DNA of 64,000 bases from Limnomonas spitsbergensis. Taxonomy: Eukaryota; Chlorophyta; Chlorophyceae; Chlamydomonadales. Shown piece after piece: positions 31,661 through 43,722 of the stretch. The DNA lies in assembly GCA_037349105.1 (NCBI GenBank), contig JAYJMM010000093.1, forward strand, positions 1,488,001 to 1,552,000. The letters run 5' to 3'. Within the stretch, counting starts at the first letter, position 1. Each line of letters begins with the position of its first letter. The notes beneath the pieces were generated by a model. The model saw only the letters and a program-made list of their open reading frames with translations, did no database searches and was not told the origin of the DNA. The position numbers and the translations under genes were made by a program.

Positions 31661-33537
31661 TTTCAACATCATGTTGTATGTGTTTCTGCATTCCTGATGG
31701 TACTCTTGAACCCGTATTTTGTAACAGTTTATAAACTCCACCTTACGACAGCTGATGAACCAGGTACAAGAATCTTGAAGGAAAGTGAGGTGGAAGATGT
31801 GGGAAAATTACCGGGTGAGACAGGGTTTGCCACTGGGTTGGGTGTGAAAGAAGCGGGAATGGGTGAAACCGTCAGGGTTTACAGACCGGGGCTTAGGTAG
31901 GGGTCCTGTTTGTTAGCCTGTACCTGTCAATATCCACGGCGAATAACTTGGCGTGTTCCCTCTTTTTCCTTTCCTTGAAGGTGACGACGACGTAAACATA
32001 ACTACCTGAGTCGCAGTGTGCCAGCCTGCTAGCGTTTCTGAAAACTGCGCCTTCCGAAATCCAGTGACCTTCGTCACAGATTCGTCGCTTTTTCAGTGCG
32101 CACCGGCAGTTTTCCAGTCGAAAATCCAGACTTGGGTCCAGCGTCCTCTGCTTTGGTCAGGAAATTCGTTCTCAGAAGTCGGTTGCATTCTCGAGCAAGA
32201 ACAAAGTGTTGCGCATTGCACAATTTTGTTATCGATTTCGCTGCTTCTCAGCTACCAGGCCGGCAGGCCGGGGCGCATGCAGGCCAGGGGTACATTGCAG
32301 CACCAACGACTTCGGTTGTTTCGGTTGTGGGTGCGAAACGCCTGCGATGCTGGCTTCGGTTGAGGTGGTTGGGGGCTCCAAACGCCCTCAACACAGCTCC
32401 AAGGCAGGCAGGCTGTCCATCGAGTGGCAGGAAGCTGTTCGTTGCAATCCGCCCCCACCTGTCCGTACCTGCGATCCAGATACTTTCAGAAACGCCATTT
32501 CGAATTAGAAGAATATCCCTCACACATTTATGTCGCGTGTCTCATTCCCGCCCGCATTGTCTATCACGCACTCTCTGGCGCCAGCAGGTTCCACCTCATA
32601 TCAGACAATTCGGCGACAGCTGCTGCACCACCTTGATTCTAGCCGAGGTTGCGGAAGTTGGAACGTGCATGTGGGCGCCAATTTGTCGGGCCTCCAGAAT
32701 GATCAAGTCTGCTTCGTACCCTGATTTGGCGCTGGGTTCGGTGGCTCAACTGCACAGGAGATCTGTCAGCAGCGTCGTCACGTCGCGGCGCGCCTTGCCA
32801 CGCGATGTCATCACACCCAGTGCGCAGGTAGGCAATGAATGATCGGCTACCGGTATTGCCAGGCAAGTGGCTCTCTTTGCGCTGTTCACAGGCGATTGTG
32901 GCTTGCATCTCTATTGCGTCTCGGTGGGCGTTAGTCCAGCGTTGCTGGCCATAAGGCAGCTGCGCTTGAGGCTCGTAAGTTGAATTCGATCTCCCAGCTT
33001 CGAGCCAGCTTCGAAGGCCGCGCTGTCCGGAGTTCCAGCAACCACGTTCCTATCCACCAGTTCCCATTTTCGTTGATAGTGTAATTATTTGACGAGTTTC
33101 GTAATAATTGATTATAGTGACTGTCTGGAGGCCACAGCAGCTGCTAGCCTCCTTTCGCGTCGCATCCAAGCGCCCCAAATCCTAGCACACCCATGTAGAC
33201 TGAATCCCTGCTTTTCCTGACACGAACCAGCCCAGTGCCCGATCTATCCTCCTGCCTGCTGATTTTTTCTCATTGATGATTTACCGATCAGATCCGTCAG
33301 AGATCATTCAATCAAGTTAACCAGTATGTGTTACAGTACTTAGTCGCCAGACTGACCACCCGCTCTGATGAATCCTCTGATGACCCAGCTGCCAGTGTCT
33401 GCCTGATGAGGAAAAATCGCCCCTTCACCCCATCTGACTGGAATGGGCGACTGCTGCCACCCTTTGGCCATTCCCTGCTGTTGCCTGCCTTGAACTGATA
33501 GTCTGACCCGCAGTGCCGTCAGGCTGCCGCCCGACAC

Positions 33538-33694
33538 CAGGGTTACCCAGTACGGCCGTATCGGCAAAAATCCCATACCTTATCCCATACTGTTTGACCG
33601 TACCTTACCGTTTGGAACTACCGTATAGTCCATTTCTTACTATCCCATCCCATTATGTCCGTACCGTACCGTTTGACCGTACCGGGTTACCCTG
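33538..33694. mobile_element. 157-bp terminal-inverted-repeat element with 11-bp target duplication
   Basis: Left end CAGGGTTACCCAGTACGG, right end the inverse of CAGGGTAACCCGGTACGG. It is flanked on both sides by the 11-bp direct repeat CCGCCCGACAC (33527-33537 and 33695-33705). There is no coding capacity, so it is a non-autonomous MITE. The 8-11-bp duplications of this family suggest Mutator-like or hAT-like mobilisation. Confidence 0.88.
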
Positions 33695-34194
33695 CCGCCC
33701 GACACCATCCCCCCAAAATCACCCGCCAAACAAATCATCTGCTCTGACCCAGCCACCAGATTTCAATGCAGGTCACCCACCACCTACTGTGACTGGCTAA
33801 TAATGCCCACAATACCCTACCGTTGCATACCGGAGCTAGAGAGAATAACTGTCCTCGTGCTCGTGCTGGCAAGGCCTTGCCATGGACACAGGATATAGGC
33901 CGTTTTGGCAAAAATCCCGTATTGTATTGTATCCATACGGTCCACTAACGTAATCCGACTGGAAATCCACACTTTTGTCCCGTATTGGCCAAAACTCCCG
34001 TATCGCACCGTGTTGTATTACCTTATTCCATACTCAGTGTTCCTGGGCCTACTGGGCCTTGCTGGAGTTCTGCCTACGGTACACTGACATTCTCACATCA
34101 TAACAACTTTCTTTGCACCACCGGCTGTCAAACCTCCTTGCCTTTCATAAAAAACGATTTTCAAGGTAGCACTAGTCTGGCTTAACCATTTACC

Positions 34195-34525
34195 CTAAAC
34201 CATGTACTCTATAACATTTACCCTAAACCATGTACTCTATAACATTTACCCTAAACCATGTACTCTAAACCATGTACTCTAAACCATGTACTCTAAACCA
34301 TGTACTCTAAACCATGTACTCTAAACCATGTACTCTAAACCATGTACTCTAAACCATGTACTCTAAACCATGTACTCTAAACCATGTACTCTAAACCATG
34401 TACTCTAAACCATGTACTCTAAACCATGTACTCTAAACCATGTACTCTAAACCATGTACTCTAAACCATGTACTCTAAACCATGTACTCTAAACCATGTA
34501 CTCTAAACCATGTACTCTAAACCAT
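34195..34525. repeat. 14-bp minisatellite, about 20 copies
   Basis: Unit CTCTAAACCATGTA, preceded by three longer units containing ACCCTAAACCATGTACTCTA and TAACATTT. The left copies still carry CCCTAAA, so the array may have diverged from telomere-like sequence. Confidence 0.93.
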
Positions 34526-34677
34526 AGTGAGCTGTATTGAAAGGTTACCTGGGTGGTATAATCCGGCTGAACCTTTACCGTTCCATCATGCCCTGTCCTG
34601 CTAACTTGGCAGCAATTCCATGGTCGCCTCGACCCGGTCACAACGACTAACACATCTTGCCCTTGCCTCCACTCCTC

Positions 34678-37600
34678 ATGCAGCGAATCCAGATCCCTTC
34701 AAGGAGCACTAAGTCCCCCACCCGCGAAAGCGCATCGCATTCCGCCTCCGCAGCGTCTGACGTCACCCACACGCTGCTCCAGCTGGCCGCAGCCACCGCC
34801 GCCACCGCGATGACCATGCACCAGCTAGCCTCCGCCGCCCCCGCGGCCGCCGCCGCCCCGGGCACGGAGGTGTCAAACCCGCAACACGGCAGCGCCCCCC
34901 CTGCCGCAGCGGCGCTGTCTCAGGCTGTCCAGGAGGAGATCGTGATGGAGAGCAGCATGCACGTGACCTGGCTGTCCGCCGCGACCTGTGAGGCGACCTA
35001 CGGCCGGCCTCGAGTTATGTCGGCGCCAAGTCTGATGATCGTCGACGGAGGCGGCGCCGCCGCCAGCGGCGGATCTGTGGTGCCTCCACACATCCGCGTC
35101 CTGCTGTTGGTGGGAAGTGTGGACAATTCACACACCAACCAGCCAGCCTCACCTATGGGCTTGGCTGCCTGCCTCGCCACACCCAGTGAGGGTCCGACTG
35201 AGGAGCAGACGGAGGAGAAGGAGGAGTCAGAGACCCTCCTGCGCCTGAACAGGTAAATTTGTGTGAAACAAACATCGGCAGGGTCAGAAGTGTAGTCCCA
35301 CTTTTGTGCTAGTCCACACTATGCATGCATCATGCCCTGCATTGTCAAGGGTTCAGGGGTTTCAATTATTGAGGTGAACGCCCCGATCCGAAGCGTACCG
35401 TCATTCAAACAAGCGAGCTCCCGCTTCTTTTACTGGGGGGGGAAACGGTTCTCACTTTGCATTAATTATGCCCCAAGTTTGGAAGGGTTGAGGTTTTTAA
35501 GAAGGTTCACAATCCGATCTGAAGCCTGCCGTTATTCAAACAAGCGCGGTCCCGCGTTCTGTACTGGAAAAAAAGGGTCCTAACTTTGCATTTATAATGC
35601 CCCGAGTTTTGAAGGATTGAGGTTTTAAAAACAGGTGCACAATCCGATCCAAAACCTACCTTCATTCAAACAAGCGCAGTCCCGCGTTTTTCACTGGGGT
35701 GGAAAACGGTTATCACTTTGCATTAATCATGCCCCGGATTTTGCAGAGTTGAGGGTTTCAAAAAAGATGCAAGATCCGATCTGAAGCCCACCGATATTCA
35801 AAAACAAGCGCTATCGTCCCAGCACTTTTCCATGTGGCTTTATAACTCCTCCTCGGGGCCTCCAACCTGACGGCCAGTAGGCGCCCGTTCCATCGTTCCT
35901 CTATGAATCTCTGTGACTCCATAGCTCCTCCTCCGGGCCTCCAGCCTGACAGCCAGTAGGCACCTGTCCCATTGTTTCTCTGTGTGTCGAGTCTCCGTGA
36001 CGCTATCACTCCCCTTACAGCCTGACCGCCAGTAAGCACCTGTCCCATTGTTCCTCAGTGTGTGTCTCTGTGGCTCATTAATACGCCTTCAGCTGCTTCT
36101 CTCCACCCATCTCAATTCACTTATGTCCCTCCCTCTCCAGGTCCGCTGCCAACCTAGTGCTGCTCCCCGTGGCTCCCTAAGGCTCAGTTTACTCCCCCTC
36201 CCTCCAGGTCCGAAGTCAGCCGGGCCTATGACGTAGCTGTGACTGAGCTGCTGATGGATGAGGCCAGCCAGACCAGCAAGAGGCTCAACACCCATCCTTA
36301 GGTCTCTCTCAGCAACCCACAGTTAAATTCTGTCCCCATCACTCCCCCCTCCAGGTCCGCAGCGAACAGGGCCTATGAGGTAGCTGTGACAGAGCTGCTC
36401 AGCGATGAGGCCAGCCAGACGCAGAACAGCAAGGGGCTCAACACCCATCCTTAGGTCTCTCTCAGCAACCCACAATTATATCCAGTCCCCGTCACTCCCT
36501 CCTCCAGGTCCGCAGCGAACAGGGCCTATGAGGTAGCTGTGACAGAGCTGCTCAGCGATGAGGCCAGCCAGACGCAGAACAGCAAGGGGCTCAACACCCA
36601 TCCTTAGGTCTCTCTCAGCAACCCACAATTATATCCAGTCCCCGTCACTCCCTCCTCCAGGTCCGCAGCAAACAGGGCCTATGAGGTAGCTGTGACTGAG
36701 CTGCTGACGGATGAGGTCAGCCAGACCAGCAAGAGGCTCAACACCAACCGCTGGGGCATCCTGCTCCGCCGCCTCCGCCGCAAGCGCTTCACGTCAAAGC
36801 TCCAGGTAATTCAGGGGGGCGATCTCAGCCAACTCTGGGGGCCGCCAGTGAAATTATAATACTTTACACGGAACAGATACTACCATACGCTTGAGCGCGC
36901 ACGTCAAAACACCAGGTAATTGAAGGGGTCGATCTTAGCCAGCTTTGGGGGCCTCACATGCAGAAACCGCTCCTGACACTTAAAACCCGCTCCGAATACC
37001 CCAAAACCCGCTCCTGACACCCAAAACTCGCTCCTTACACCCCAAAACCCGCTCCTGACACTTAAATCTCGCTCCTTACACCCTAAAACCCGCTCCTGAC
37101 ACTTAAAACCCGCTCAGAATACCCCAAAGCCCGCTCCTGACACTTAAAACCCGCTCCGAATTCCCCCGAACTCGCTCCTGACACTTAAAACCCGCTCCAA
37201 ATACCCCAGGAACCCGCTCCTGACACCCAAAACTCGCTCCTCACACCCCAAAACCCGCTCCTGACACCCAAAACTCGCTCCTTACACCCCAAAACCCGCC
37301 CCTTACACCCAGACCCGCTCCTTCATAGTGGAGGGACAGGTAGTGGATGGCGGGTTGTGGGTGTTCCTCTGCCAGTGAAGTTATTACACTTTGTACGGAG
37401 CAGATACTACGCTTGTACGCGCACGTCTTCAGCAGCAGCGATTCTCCGTGCTTGCCGTCATCACGCACGGTGCTTGATTGCCGCCTAGGCCCATGCCGCG
37501 CTGTTTCCTTAACCCTCACGCCCCTGCAGGGCGTAGTTTTCTTCTTCTTGATGCGGCAGATTTCCGTGTGGTTTTCGCGCTTGTCACATGCAGCCTCAGC

Positions 37601-37930
37601 TCGCTCCCACCCGCTCCTGCTTGATCGGCTTATGGCCAGTGTGCCCAAGCAGCAGGCACCTTGCTACGCAAGGCTCTGCTGGGAGTAAGCCAGAAAGCTC
37701 AGAGCTCTGCCGGGCGTAGATCTGAAGTGTAGCTGAAGGATCCTCCACAGAGCACTGATCCCAGTTGTCCAGAACCCTGTTTGGCCCTGGCGTTAGTTGG
37801 TCTCTCGCGTGCGTGCAGAATCCCCGATTCCCCATCCGGCATTCATACTCGTTTTTGTGGTTGCTGTTTGCAGGAGCTAATGACCTTCAAATTCCCCGAG
37901 GCTTTTCAATTTCCGAGCCCCACATTCGTG
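34678..37930 (+). CDS. Partial spliced gene, unknown protein (three exons)
   Basis: Exons 34678-35252, 36661-36805 and 37874-37930 join in phase on the plus strand (AACAG|GTAAAT to CTCCAG|GTCCGC; CTCCAG|GTAATT to TTTGCAG|GAGCTA). The first exon opens at ATG 34678 (MQRIQIPSRSTKSP), or could start at an acceptor (CATGCAG|CGAATC) six bases later. It is Ala/Ser-rich, then acidic (EEQTEEKEESE). The second encodes NRAYEVAVTELL and a very basic WGILLRRLRRKRFTSKLQ. The third reads ELMTFKFPEAFQFPSPTFV and is the weakest. I do not recognise the family, and no stop codon was assigned. Partial exon copies in both downstream introns behave as in PMS1, supporting real exons. Confidence 0.5.
35253..36660 (+). 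repeat. Intron with 90-115-bp repeats and decoy copies of the next exon's 5' part
   Basis: Bases 35340-35800 are four units of about 115 bp (GAACGCCCCGATCCGAAGC, CATTCAAACAAGCG). Bases 36207-36290, 36354-36450 and 36507-36605 each repeat CTCCAGGTCCGCAGCGAACA and GGGCCTATGAGGTAGCTGTG, the acceptor and first part of exon 36661-36805 (a further fragment lies near 36138). Copies read AYEVAVTELLSDEASQT and terminate at CACCCATCCTTAG, where the true exon continues AACCGCTGGGGC. Confidence 0.88.
36806..37873. repeat. Intron with a donor-edge copy and an ACCCGCTCCTGACAC minisatellite
   Basis: Bases 36894-36950 repeat the donor edge of exon 36661-36805 (ACGTCAAA-CACCAGGTAATT, then GGGGTCGATCTTAGCCAGCT). 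Bases 36965-37325 are a 20/40-bp array of CCGCTCCTGACACTTAAAAC. Bases 37475-37560 carry the hairpin-type dispersed repeat. Confidence 0.82.
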
Positions 37931-38600
37931 GTCAGTGACACGACTGGACAGTCTCCTGACCAGCAGAAGGGTGCAGCGGAGGAGGCATCAGGCTGATGAT
38001 GTTACAAACTTACAACCTCCACGCCCATGATCACCTTCGAGTTCCCGAGCCCTTTTTTGTGTGGTCAGTGACACGACTGGACACCCTCATATGATCAGGG
38101 GCATGGTGAGAGTGAGGAGGCATCAGGCTGATCATGTTGGAGCAGCCCTATATTTCAGTAGTGTGGGCCGCGACACGCCTCGAGAGTCTGCTGATTGTCA
38201 GTAGAAGGGTGCAACGGAGGAGGCATCACGCTGAACATGTTCCAACCTCCACGCCCATGATCACCTTCCAGTTCCCGAGCCCAATATTTCAGTTGTTGTG
38301 GGCCGCGACATGACTCGCAAATCTGCTGATTGTCAGACGGGTGCGACTGAGGTAGCATCGGACCACCATCCGGCATGTCAGCAGGGCACGACTGAGGATT
38401 GAACATGCTAGAACAGCCACGCCCATCACCATCAGATCCCCGAGCCCTGTAATATTCATGGGCAGTGACACAACTGGACAGCCTCCTGATCAACAAAAGG
38501 GTGCGGCTGAGGAGGCATCAGGCTGAAATGTTGCATCAGCCACGCCCATGATCACCTCCAAGCTACACTTCAGCTAAAGCCGCCGGGCCTTCGTGCAAGG
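37931..38600. repeat. Tandem partial copies related to exon 37874-37930
   Basis: Segments at 38020, 38255, 38415 and 38540 share CACGCCCATGATCACCTTCG, TTCCCGAGCCC and GTGGTCAGTGACACGACTGG with the exon and its donor side. All lie downstream of the exon. They are more diverged than the PMS1 examples. Confidence 0.6.
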
Positions 38601-39594
38601 AGCCCTTCTAGGGCCATAGGCTGAACAAGGCTTGGCCCAGCGGCAGCTGCCTAGTGGCGGCCCTCCCTCCTCAATGGGACGTCCAGCGCACTTTTAAATC
38701 AACACTGGGTGCCACTCCCGGTATTGTTACTCAGTGTCAGGTTCATCTACTGGACCGTTTAGGGCTTAGGGTTTAAGTGTCAGGCACATCTACTGGGCCG
38801 TTTAGGGTTTAGGGCTTAGGGGTTTAGTGTCAGGTACATCACCTGGACCGTTTCTGCTCCCATAATTCTTTCTCGGTATCAGGCGCGTCGCCAGAGCCGT
38901 TTTGACATTTCCCCATTATTCGTTCTGTCCCCCCCCCTCTTTTAGTTTTTCTCCGACGGCCCTGTCCTCTCCATTTGCAGCGTTTATGTATATACCCTCA
39001 TTACCCTTCTAGTTTCTTAGAGCGTGCGTTATGTGACTTCCCGGTATTTTGTATGGTAGGTTTCCTTGTGACTGAGAAATATGCTTGATTGAGTGTGCGA
39101 GCAGAGAAGGGCAGCATCTTGATTGATAATGGACTGTGTGCGGACGCGTTGTATACATACTTTTCATACCTAAATATTAGTATTAGACAGGAATAAAACA
39201 TCTGATTGCGTGTGTCATATATACTTTTCATTCAAGAGCATCCACATCCTCATTATGGAAGGCTGTGTCTTGCAAATGATTTTCAGTTTGAGAGTTTCTT
39301 ACTCGGCTGAGTGCCCACAAGCGTTTGAGCTCGAGCGACGGAGAAAATGAGAGTGTACAAAACAGTGTGAGGTATCCGATGGTGGTAAGCAGGGCATACA
39401 CAGGTAGCGCCGTCTGGTTGCCCCTGGCTACCGGTATACAAAGTGTGAGGTGTGGTGCTATGTAGGATATGTAGGGGTGGGACCATCTGGCCGCTGGGTA
39501 GATGTAGACATGTTTACGAGTCACTTAAGTCAGTCGCATTCTTTTCTGATTACCGGCCCTCTCTAAACAGCACAAAAATAATATGGTTTACTGT

Positions 39595-39692
39595 TTGTCG
39601 ACTTCCCTTGACTTTCCTACCTGACATCATGCTTGCCTCCGTGGCCGGGCTTTATTTAAACAGGGCCCAGAGGTGTAACGTCATTAACTGTT
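39595..39692 (+). mobile_element. Retroelement 3' end, plus orientation
   Basis: Ends GGGCTTTATTTAAACAGGGC then CCAGAGGTGTAACGTCATTA. It aligns with the ends at 6955-7015 and 41520-41590. Only the terminal part is present. Confidence 0.6.
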
Positions 39693-41299
39693 TGTTGACT
39701 GTTCCTTCCCTGCCCAGATGTCCTTGGGTGCCTTTCTAAGTGTACCTGCTATCTTTAACTTCTGCTAGTCGGCTTTCGTGACCTGTTTCCGTGCCTTTCC
39801 ATCTCCCTTGACTCAATTGACTCGGCTTGATCGGATTTCCCGACTCCTTTCCGAGCCTACTTCGGCTTATTAGTTTGACTTGCATGCCTTCCTCCACCCG
39901 GCATATTCCCGGCCTTCCAGAATCTAGTTTCACCGCTTCGCAGCGAAGATTTTCTGCTGATGGATATGCTCAGTGTACCTCTCGTGTGTGCAATTCCGTA
40001 AAAGCAGCCTGGTTATTTTTAGCGGCCTTCCATGGCAGGTGCTTCCTTAGCACTCTGTTGTTAGTTCCCGCAGTGAGGCAATCCGGCTTAACCTGTGCCA
40101 TATCGTGCCGTATTGTGCTCCTTTTTAGTACTTCCCGGCTGAATCTATGTTTTATCGCATGTCTATGGTTATTTTTCGTACCCTCCGGTGTCTTCAGCCC
40201 GTCCATATGTCTAGATGCGGGGTAGCTGAGTTTTAGTGCTTGCTGGTGTAAAAAGAAGTTTATAGTTGCCTTTATAACTACCCTCTTTGTCCCATGCTCA
40301 AGGTGCACGATTGCTGCACGTCAAAAATCGCAATTCATGTAGGTTCGCACATCCACGAGCCGGAACTAAATCTCTCAGGGAAAATCAGAATTACCGGGCA
40401 CCATCGACTGAGGGGTCTTATCCCGCCAGCAGATCAAAGCGCTCTCATGGTATCTGGCAATTTAGCTGGTTGTGAAGGCTCAAATGTCCAAGGAAGAAAA
40501 CAAATTTGCAAAATCTCCCGTCTCCCCTTCAATTCTCTAGGCGGTGCTCTTTTGCGCCCACGTCATGTTTTATGGCTGGGGCTTCATGGCTTATCTCCTG
40601 CACTATGGGGTTCATTCCCACGCCACTATCGTGGTGATGTGCTAGTTCATTGCTTGCCGAGGGGGTTCACTGGTTTTCGCTTCTGTCCTAGTGTATCAAG
40701 TGCCTGAACCGGTTTACAGGCACATGTCCCATGCATCGAATGTGATGCTCTGACGGATGGACTGTAAAAACTTCACAAAACGTCACAGAGAGCAGACATG
40801 GGATCCAGCCCGGGATACTTATAACCTGCCTACTTATCTACCCCCTATCTGCTGCGTCAGTAGCGTCAGACAGCGACTGACCTATAGGCTACAGCTGCTG
40901 CCTGTCAGAGAGGTGCTAGCGCTAGTTGATGCAGCATACTAATGGGCGCAGCTGGATGCAGCTGGCAGAGGGGACCCCAGAGATCCTGCCACTGAACACA
41001 GGTGTGCGGCTGCTTACCGCACCTGGTTTCTCTTCGGTGGGCGCCGTGCTGTCGCAGGTTAGGGGCCGCACCAGCCGAAGGGAGTGCGCACGAATTTAAG
41101 ACTGCGGCTTGGCGCTGTCAGCACGGCTTACACTCGAGGACGGCGCAGTGGTCAGCAGCGTGGCAGACGGTGCTGCCAGCGATGTTGGGCTAGGGGAGAC
41201 AGCGAGCATGTGGAGATGCGTTGCATGCACTCTTTCAAAGCCCCAGCGTGCTGGATCAACGTAGGAGGCGGAGATGGGCAGGCCCTCCGAACGGTGCTA

Positions 41300-41592
41300 G
41301 AGAATATCTTGAGTTGTACTGGGGCAGGCTTGGGTGGGATGCCCTGGCCTTTGTGGACGACGTGGTAGATATTGTTGAGGCGTAGACTTTTTCAGAGGCT
41401 GGAACTTCCTATGTATTTTGTGTTTTCCAGCCATTTGTTTTGTCCCTTCACTGCATTTCCACTGTTTCTCCCTTTCTGTTTTCCTGCCCCCTTTTGTGTC
41501 CTTTCCATCTTTCCTCCCAACACTTTAGTTAGGCGCCCACGCAGCCGAGCTTTTTTGAGCAGAGGGCCCAGAGGTGTAACGTCATTGACTAC
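41300..41592 (+). mobile_element. Retroelement 3' end with ORF tail
   Basis: The plus strand reads GWDALAFVDDVVDIVEA then stop at 41385, followed by a pyrimidine-rich stretch and the terminus GGCGCCCACGCAGCCGAGCT...GAGGGCCCAGAGGTGTAACG. Related ORF tails occur at 6640-6590 (minus), 6755-6800 and 41960-42020. This supports a non-LTR-type element whose ORF ends shortly before the 3' terminus. The catalytic domains are missing. Confidence 0.6.
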
Positions 41593-41754
41593 GGTAGTAA
41601 GACCAGATTTGGAGTCATCTCATGAAGCTCCACAATTTATGATGACGGGGTACGATTTGTAAGTTATGCCCCCCACCCCATCACGACTACACACTTGACA
41701 CTCCTGATCAGACTACCAGTATCTGGGAATCACTTACGGTACTAACGCTGCATG

Positions 41755-42070
41755 TTCATGACATGACACCTCTGGGCCATGCTGGAATGAAGCTCGGCCA
41801 CGTCGGCAAACAAAAAGACAGCTAGGAAAGTGAAGGGAGAAGGCATACGCGGAAAGAAAGGATGTCAATGTGTGCTTTCAGTGCCCTGGCGTGAAGGAGA
41901 GGCTGAGGGCGAAAGGTTGGACAGGCCCACCGGAGAGCGCCACGAATTGTCAGCAGTAGTTGTACCAGGGCAGGCGTGGGTGGGAGGCTCTGACTTTTGT
42001 TGATGAAGTGGTAGACTTTGTTGAGGGCTGGTTTGTTGTCTTTGTTTTTCCTCCTTGGGGACTGGCTCTT
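41755..42070. mobile_element. Two opposing retroelement fragments interrupted by a TIR element
   Basis: Bases 41755-41860 are a minus-orientation end (TGACACCTCTGGGCCATGCT...CTCGGCCACGTCGGCAAAC). Bases 41950-42060 are a plus-orientation ORF tail (WEALTFVDEVVDFVEGW). The latter is cut by the inverted-repeat element at 42074-42224. Confidence 0.6.
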
Positions 42071-42073
42071 TCC

Positions 42074-42224
42074 CAGGGTAACCCGGTACGGAATACGGTA
42101 CGGTCAAACAGTACGGTACGGGTACGGTACGGTACAGATATAATGGGATGGGCTAGTAAGAAAATGGACAATACGGTAGTTCCAAACGGTACGGTACGGG
42201 ATACGGGCGTACTGGATAACCCTG
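42074..42224. mobile_element. 151-bp terminal-inverted-repeat element with 8-bp target duplication
   Basis: Left end CAGGGTAACCCGGTACGG and right end ...CGTACTGGATAACCCTG, flanked by CTCTTTCC on both sides (42066-42073 and 42225-42232). Internal sequence (GGTACGGTACGGGTACGG, AGTAAGAAAATGGACAATAC) matches the reverse complement of 33538-33694. It has inserted into a retroelement tail, so it is the younger of the two. Confidence 0.85.
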
Positions 42225-43555
42225 CTCTTTCCTGCCTGTAAACCAGCTGACTCTTAAGCACATTGGCAACATACGATGCTCATGACTTGGGGTTTAGGGT
42301 TTAGGGTTTAGGGTTTAGGGTTGTACCGGTTTACGGGCACAAGTCCCATGCATCAAATGTGATGCCCCGTTGTCCTGTAAAAACTTCACAAACTGCACAT
42401 GACAGATCTGAGTTCATATATGACTGCTCAGCACTTACAACTGTCGGGGCTAAGCGCTGCACCGAGTAAATGACTGCGCAAGTACAGGAAACAAAGTAAA
42501 GCAAGCATCAAAGACACCCTTTCACTGTGTAACTGCAACAGCAGTTCCGTACACAGAGTTAAACTGCAGGGATCCTTGAACAGGGAACTGATAAATAAGT
42601 AATGCGCACGGTGCGCTACATCAGCATGACGCAACCAAACATAAATATTGGCATTGAGTCATGTTCGAATTCAAAGCCCTAACACAACGTTCCTAGCAGC
42701 AGCTACCACTACGTGGCTACGTGCCCCCCTCTCCCCCGCCTGAGCGCCCTCTCTGAGCTGCTCATGAGAGCAGGCCTCTCCTCCAAACTGGGGCTCAAGA
42801 GGAGGAGGCCCAGTGGCCCACTGACCTGCACTGAGCAGTCCTACTAGGTAGTGCTCATCTGCGTCACCAGTTCTGTAATGCTGGACAATTTGATCAGTTG
42901 ATGTACTGGTTTTCGCTCACTGTCCTAGTGTATCAAGTGCCTGTACCGGCTTTCGGGCACATGTCACATGCATCAAATGTGATGCTCTGCTGGACTGTAA
43001 AATATTCACCGGTATGCCTGACTAAGACATGGGTGAAACCCCGGGGTAAAATGACCACGTCGGAATCGTTTTTTCTATATGTGATGAAATTGCTCAGTGG
43101 TTGCTTATGATTCTCAGCGATAGGTCGCTCTGGTTGCCGGATTGCGGTTGCTTTGTTCAAGAATGCTGTGTTCTTAATTGCCAGTAGATCATAAAGGTGA
43201 GCATCAAACCCGAGTGACAAAGGAAACTGCACAGCCATACAGCTCTCAAGTAGCCGCGCTAAGGGTGGACACTTTTAACCTGTTTTAACAAAATAAAATC
43301 CGAAAACCAATCAAAACCTGAAAAAGGCGACCATCACACCTTCACTTGTGGCTCCTCGTCGTGACGAAACCATAAAATTCGATCAACAGAAACAAACCCA
43401 CAAGCGCTTATTTTGATGCATGTACACCACCTTCGGCAGACCTGTGCGCCGCCACCATTAGGCCAATAGGGACCAGGCTTGAACTGCCACATTCGACCGC
43501 AGGACAAAGCCTACCGGTTATAACCTGGGTTGTATCATAACGCCAAAAAAGAAAA

Positions 43556-43722
43556 AATTGGGACCCAATTCCACCTATGGGACCCAATTCCACCTATGCG
43601 ACCCAATTCCACCTATGGAACCCAATTCCACCTATGGGACCCAATTCCACCTATGCGACCCAATTCCACCTATGGAACCCAATTCCACCTATGGGACCCA
43701 ATTCCACCTATAATACCGAAAA
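43556..43722. repeat. 20-bp minisatellite, 8 copies
   Basis: Unit GGGACCCAATTCCACCTATG in a repeating three-unit pattern (GGGACC, GCGACC, GGAACC), which implies duplication of a 60-bp trimer. It lies downstream of the ARL1 stop codon. Confidence 0.93.

Larger units (their letters stand above)
30730..34677. other. Intergenic region between PMS1 and the plus-strand gene
   Basis: Contains the presumed PMS1 promoter and 5' leader (30730-31000), a retroelement end (31478-31660), inverted-repeat elements (33538-33694 and the relative near 33895-34060) and a 14-bp array (34195-34525). An open frame at 32096-32842 ends near a possible donor (CAG|GTAGGC, 32826) in the phase needed to join the next plus-strand exon. 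It has no early ATG and no recognisable similarity, so I do not call it. Confidence 0.5.
40660..43005. repeat. Dispersed repeat (three copies)
   Basis: Copies at 40665-40800, about 42325-42415 and 42899-43010 share TCCTAGTGTATCAAGTGCCT, ACCGG-TTACGGGCACATGTC, CATGCATCAAATGTGATGC and CTGTAAAAACTTCACAAA (the middle one lacks the left part). I see no coding content or termini. It could be a short interspersed element. Confidence 0.55.

Noticed and set aside
32096..32842. 248-codon plus-strand open frame
   Set aside because: No early ATG, no recognised motif and no half-exon copies. A possible donor at its end keeps it as a weak candidate first exon of the plus-strand gene only.
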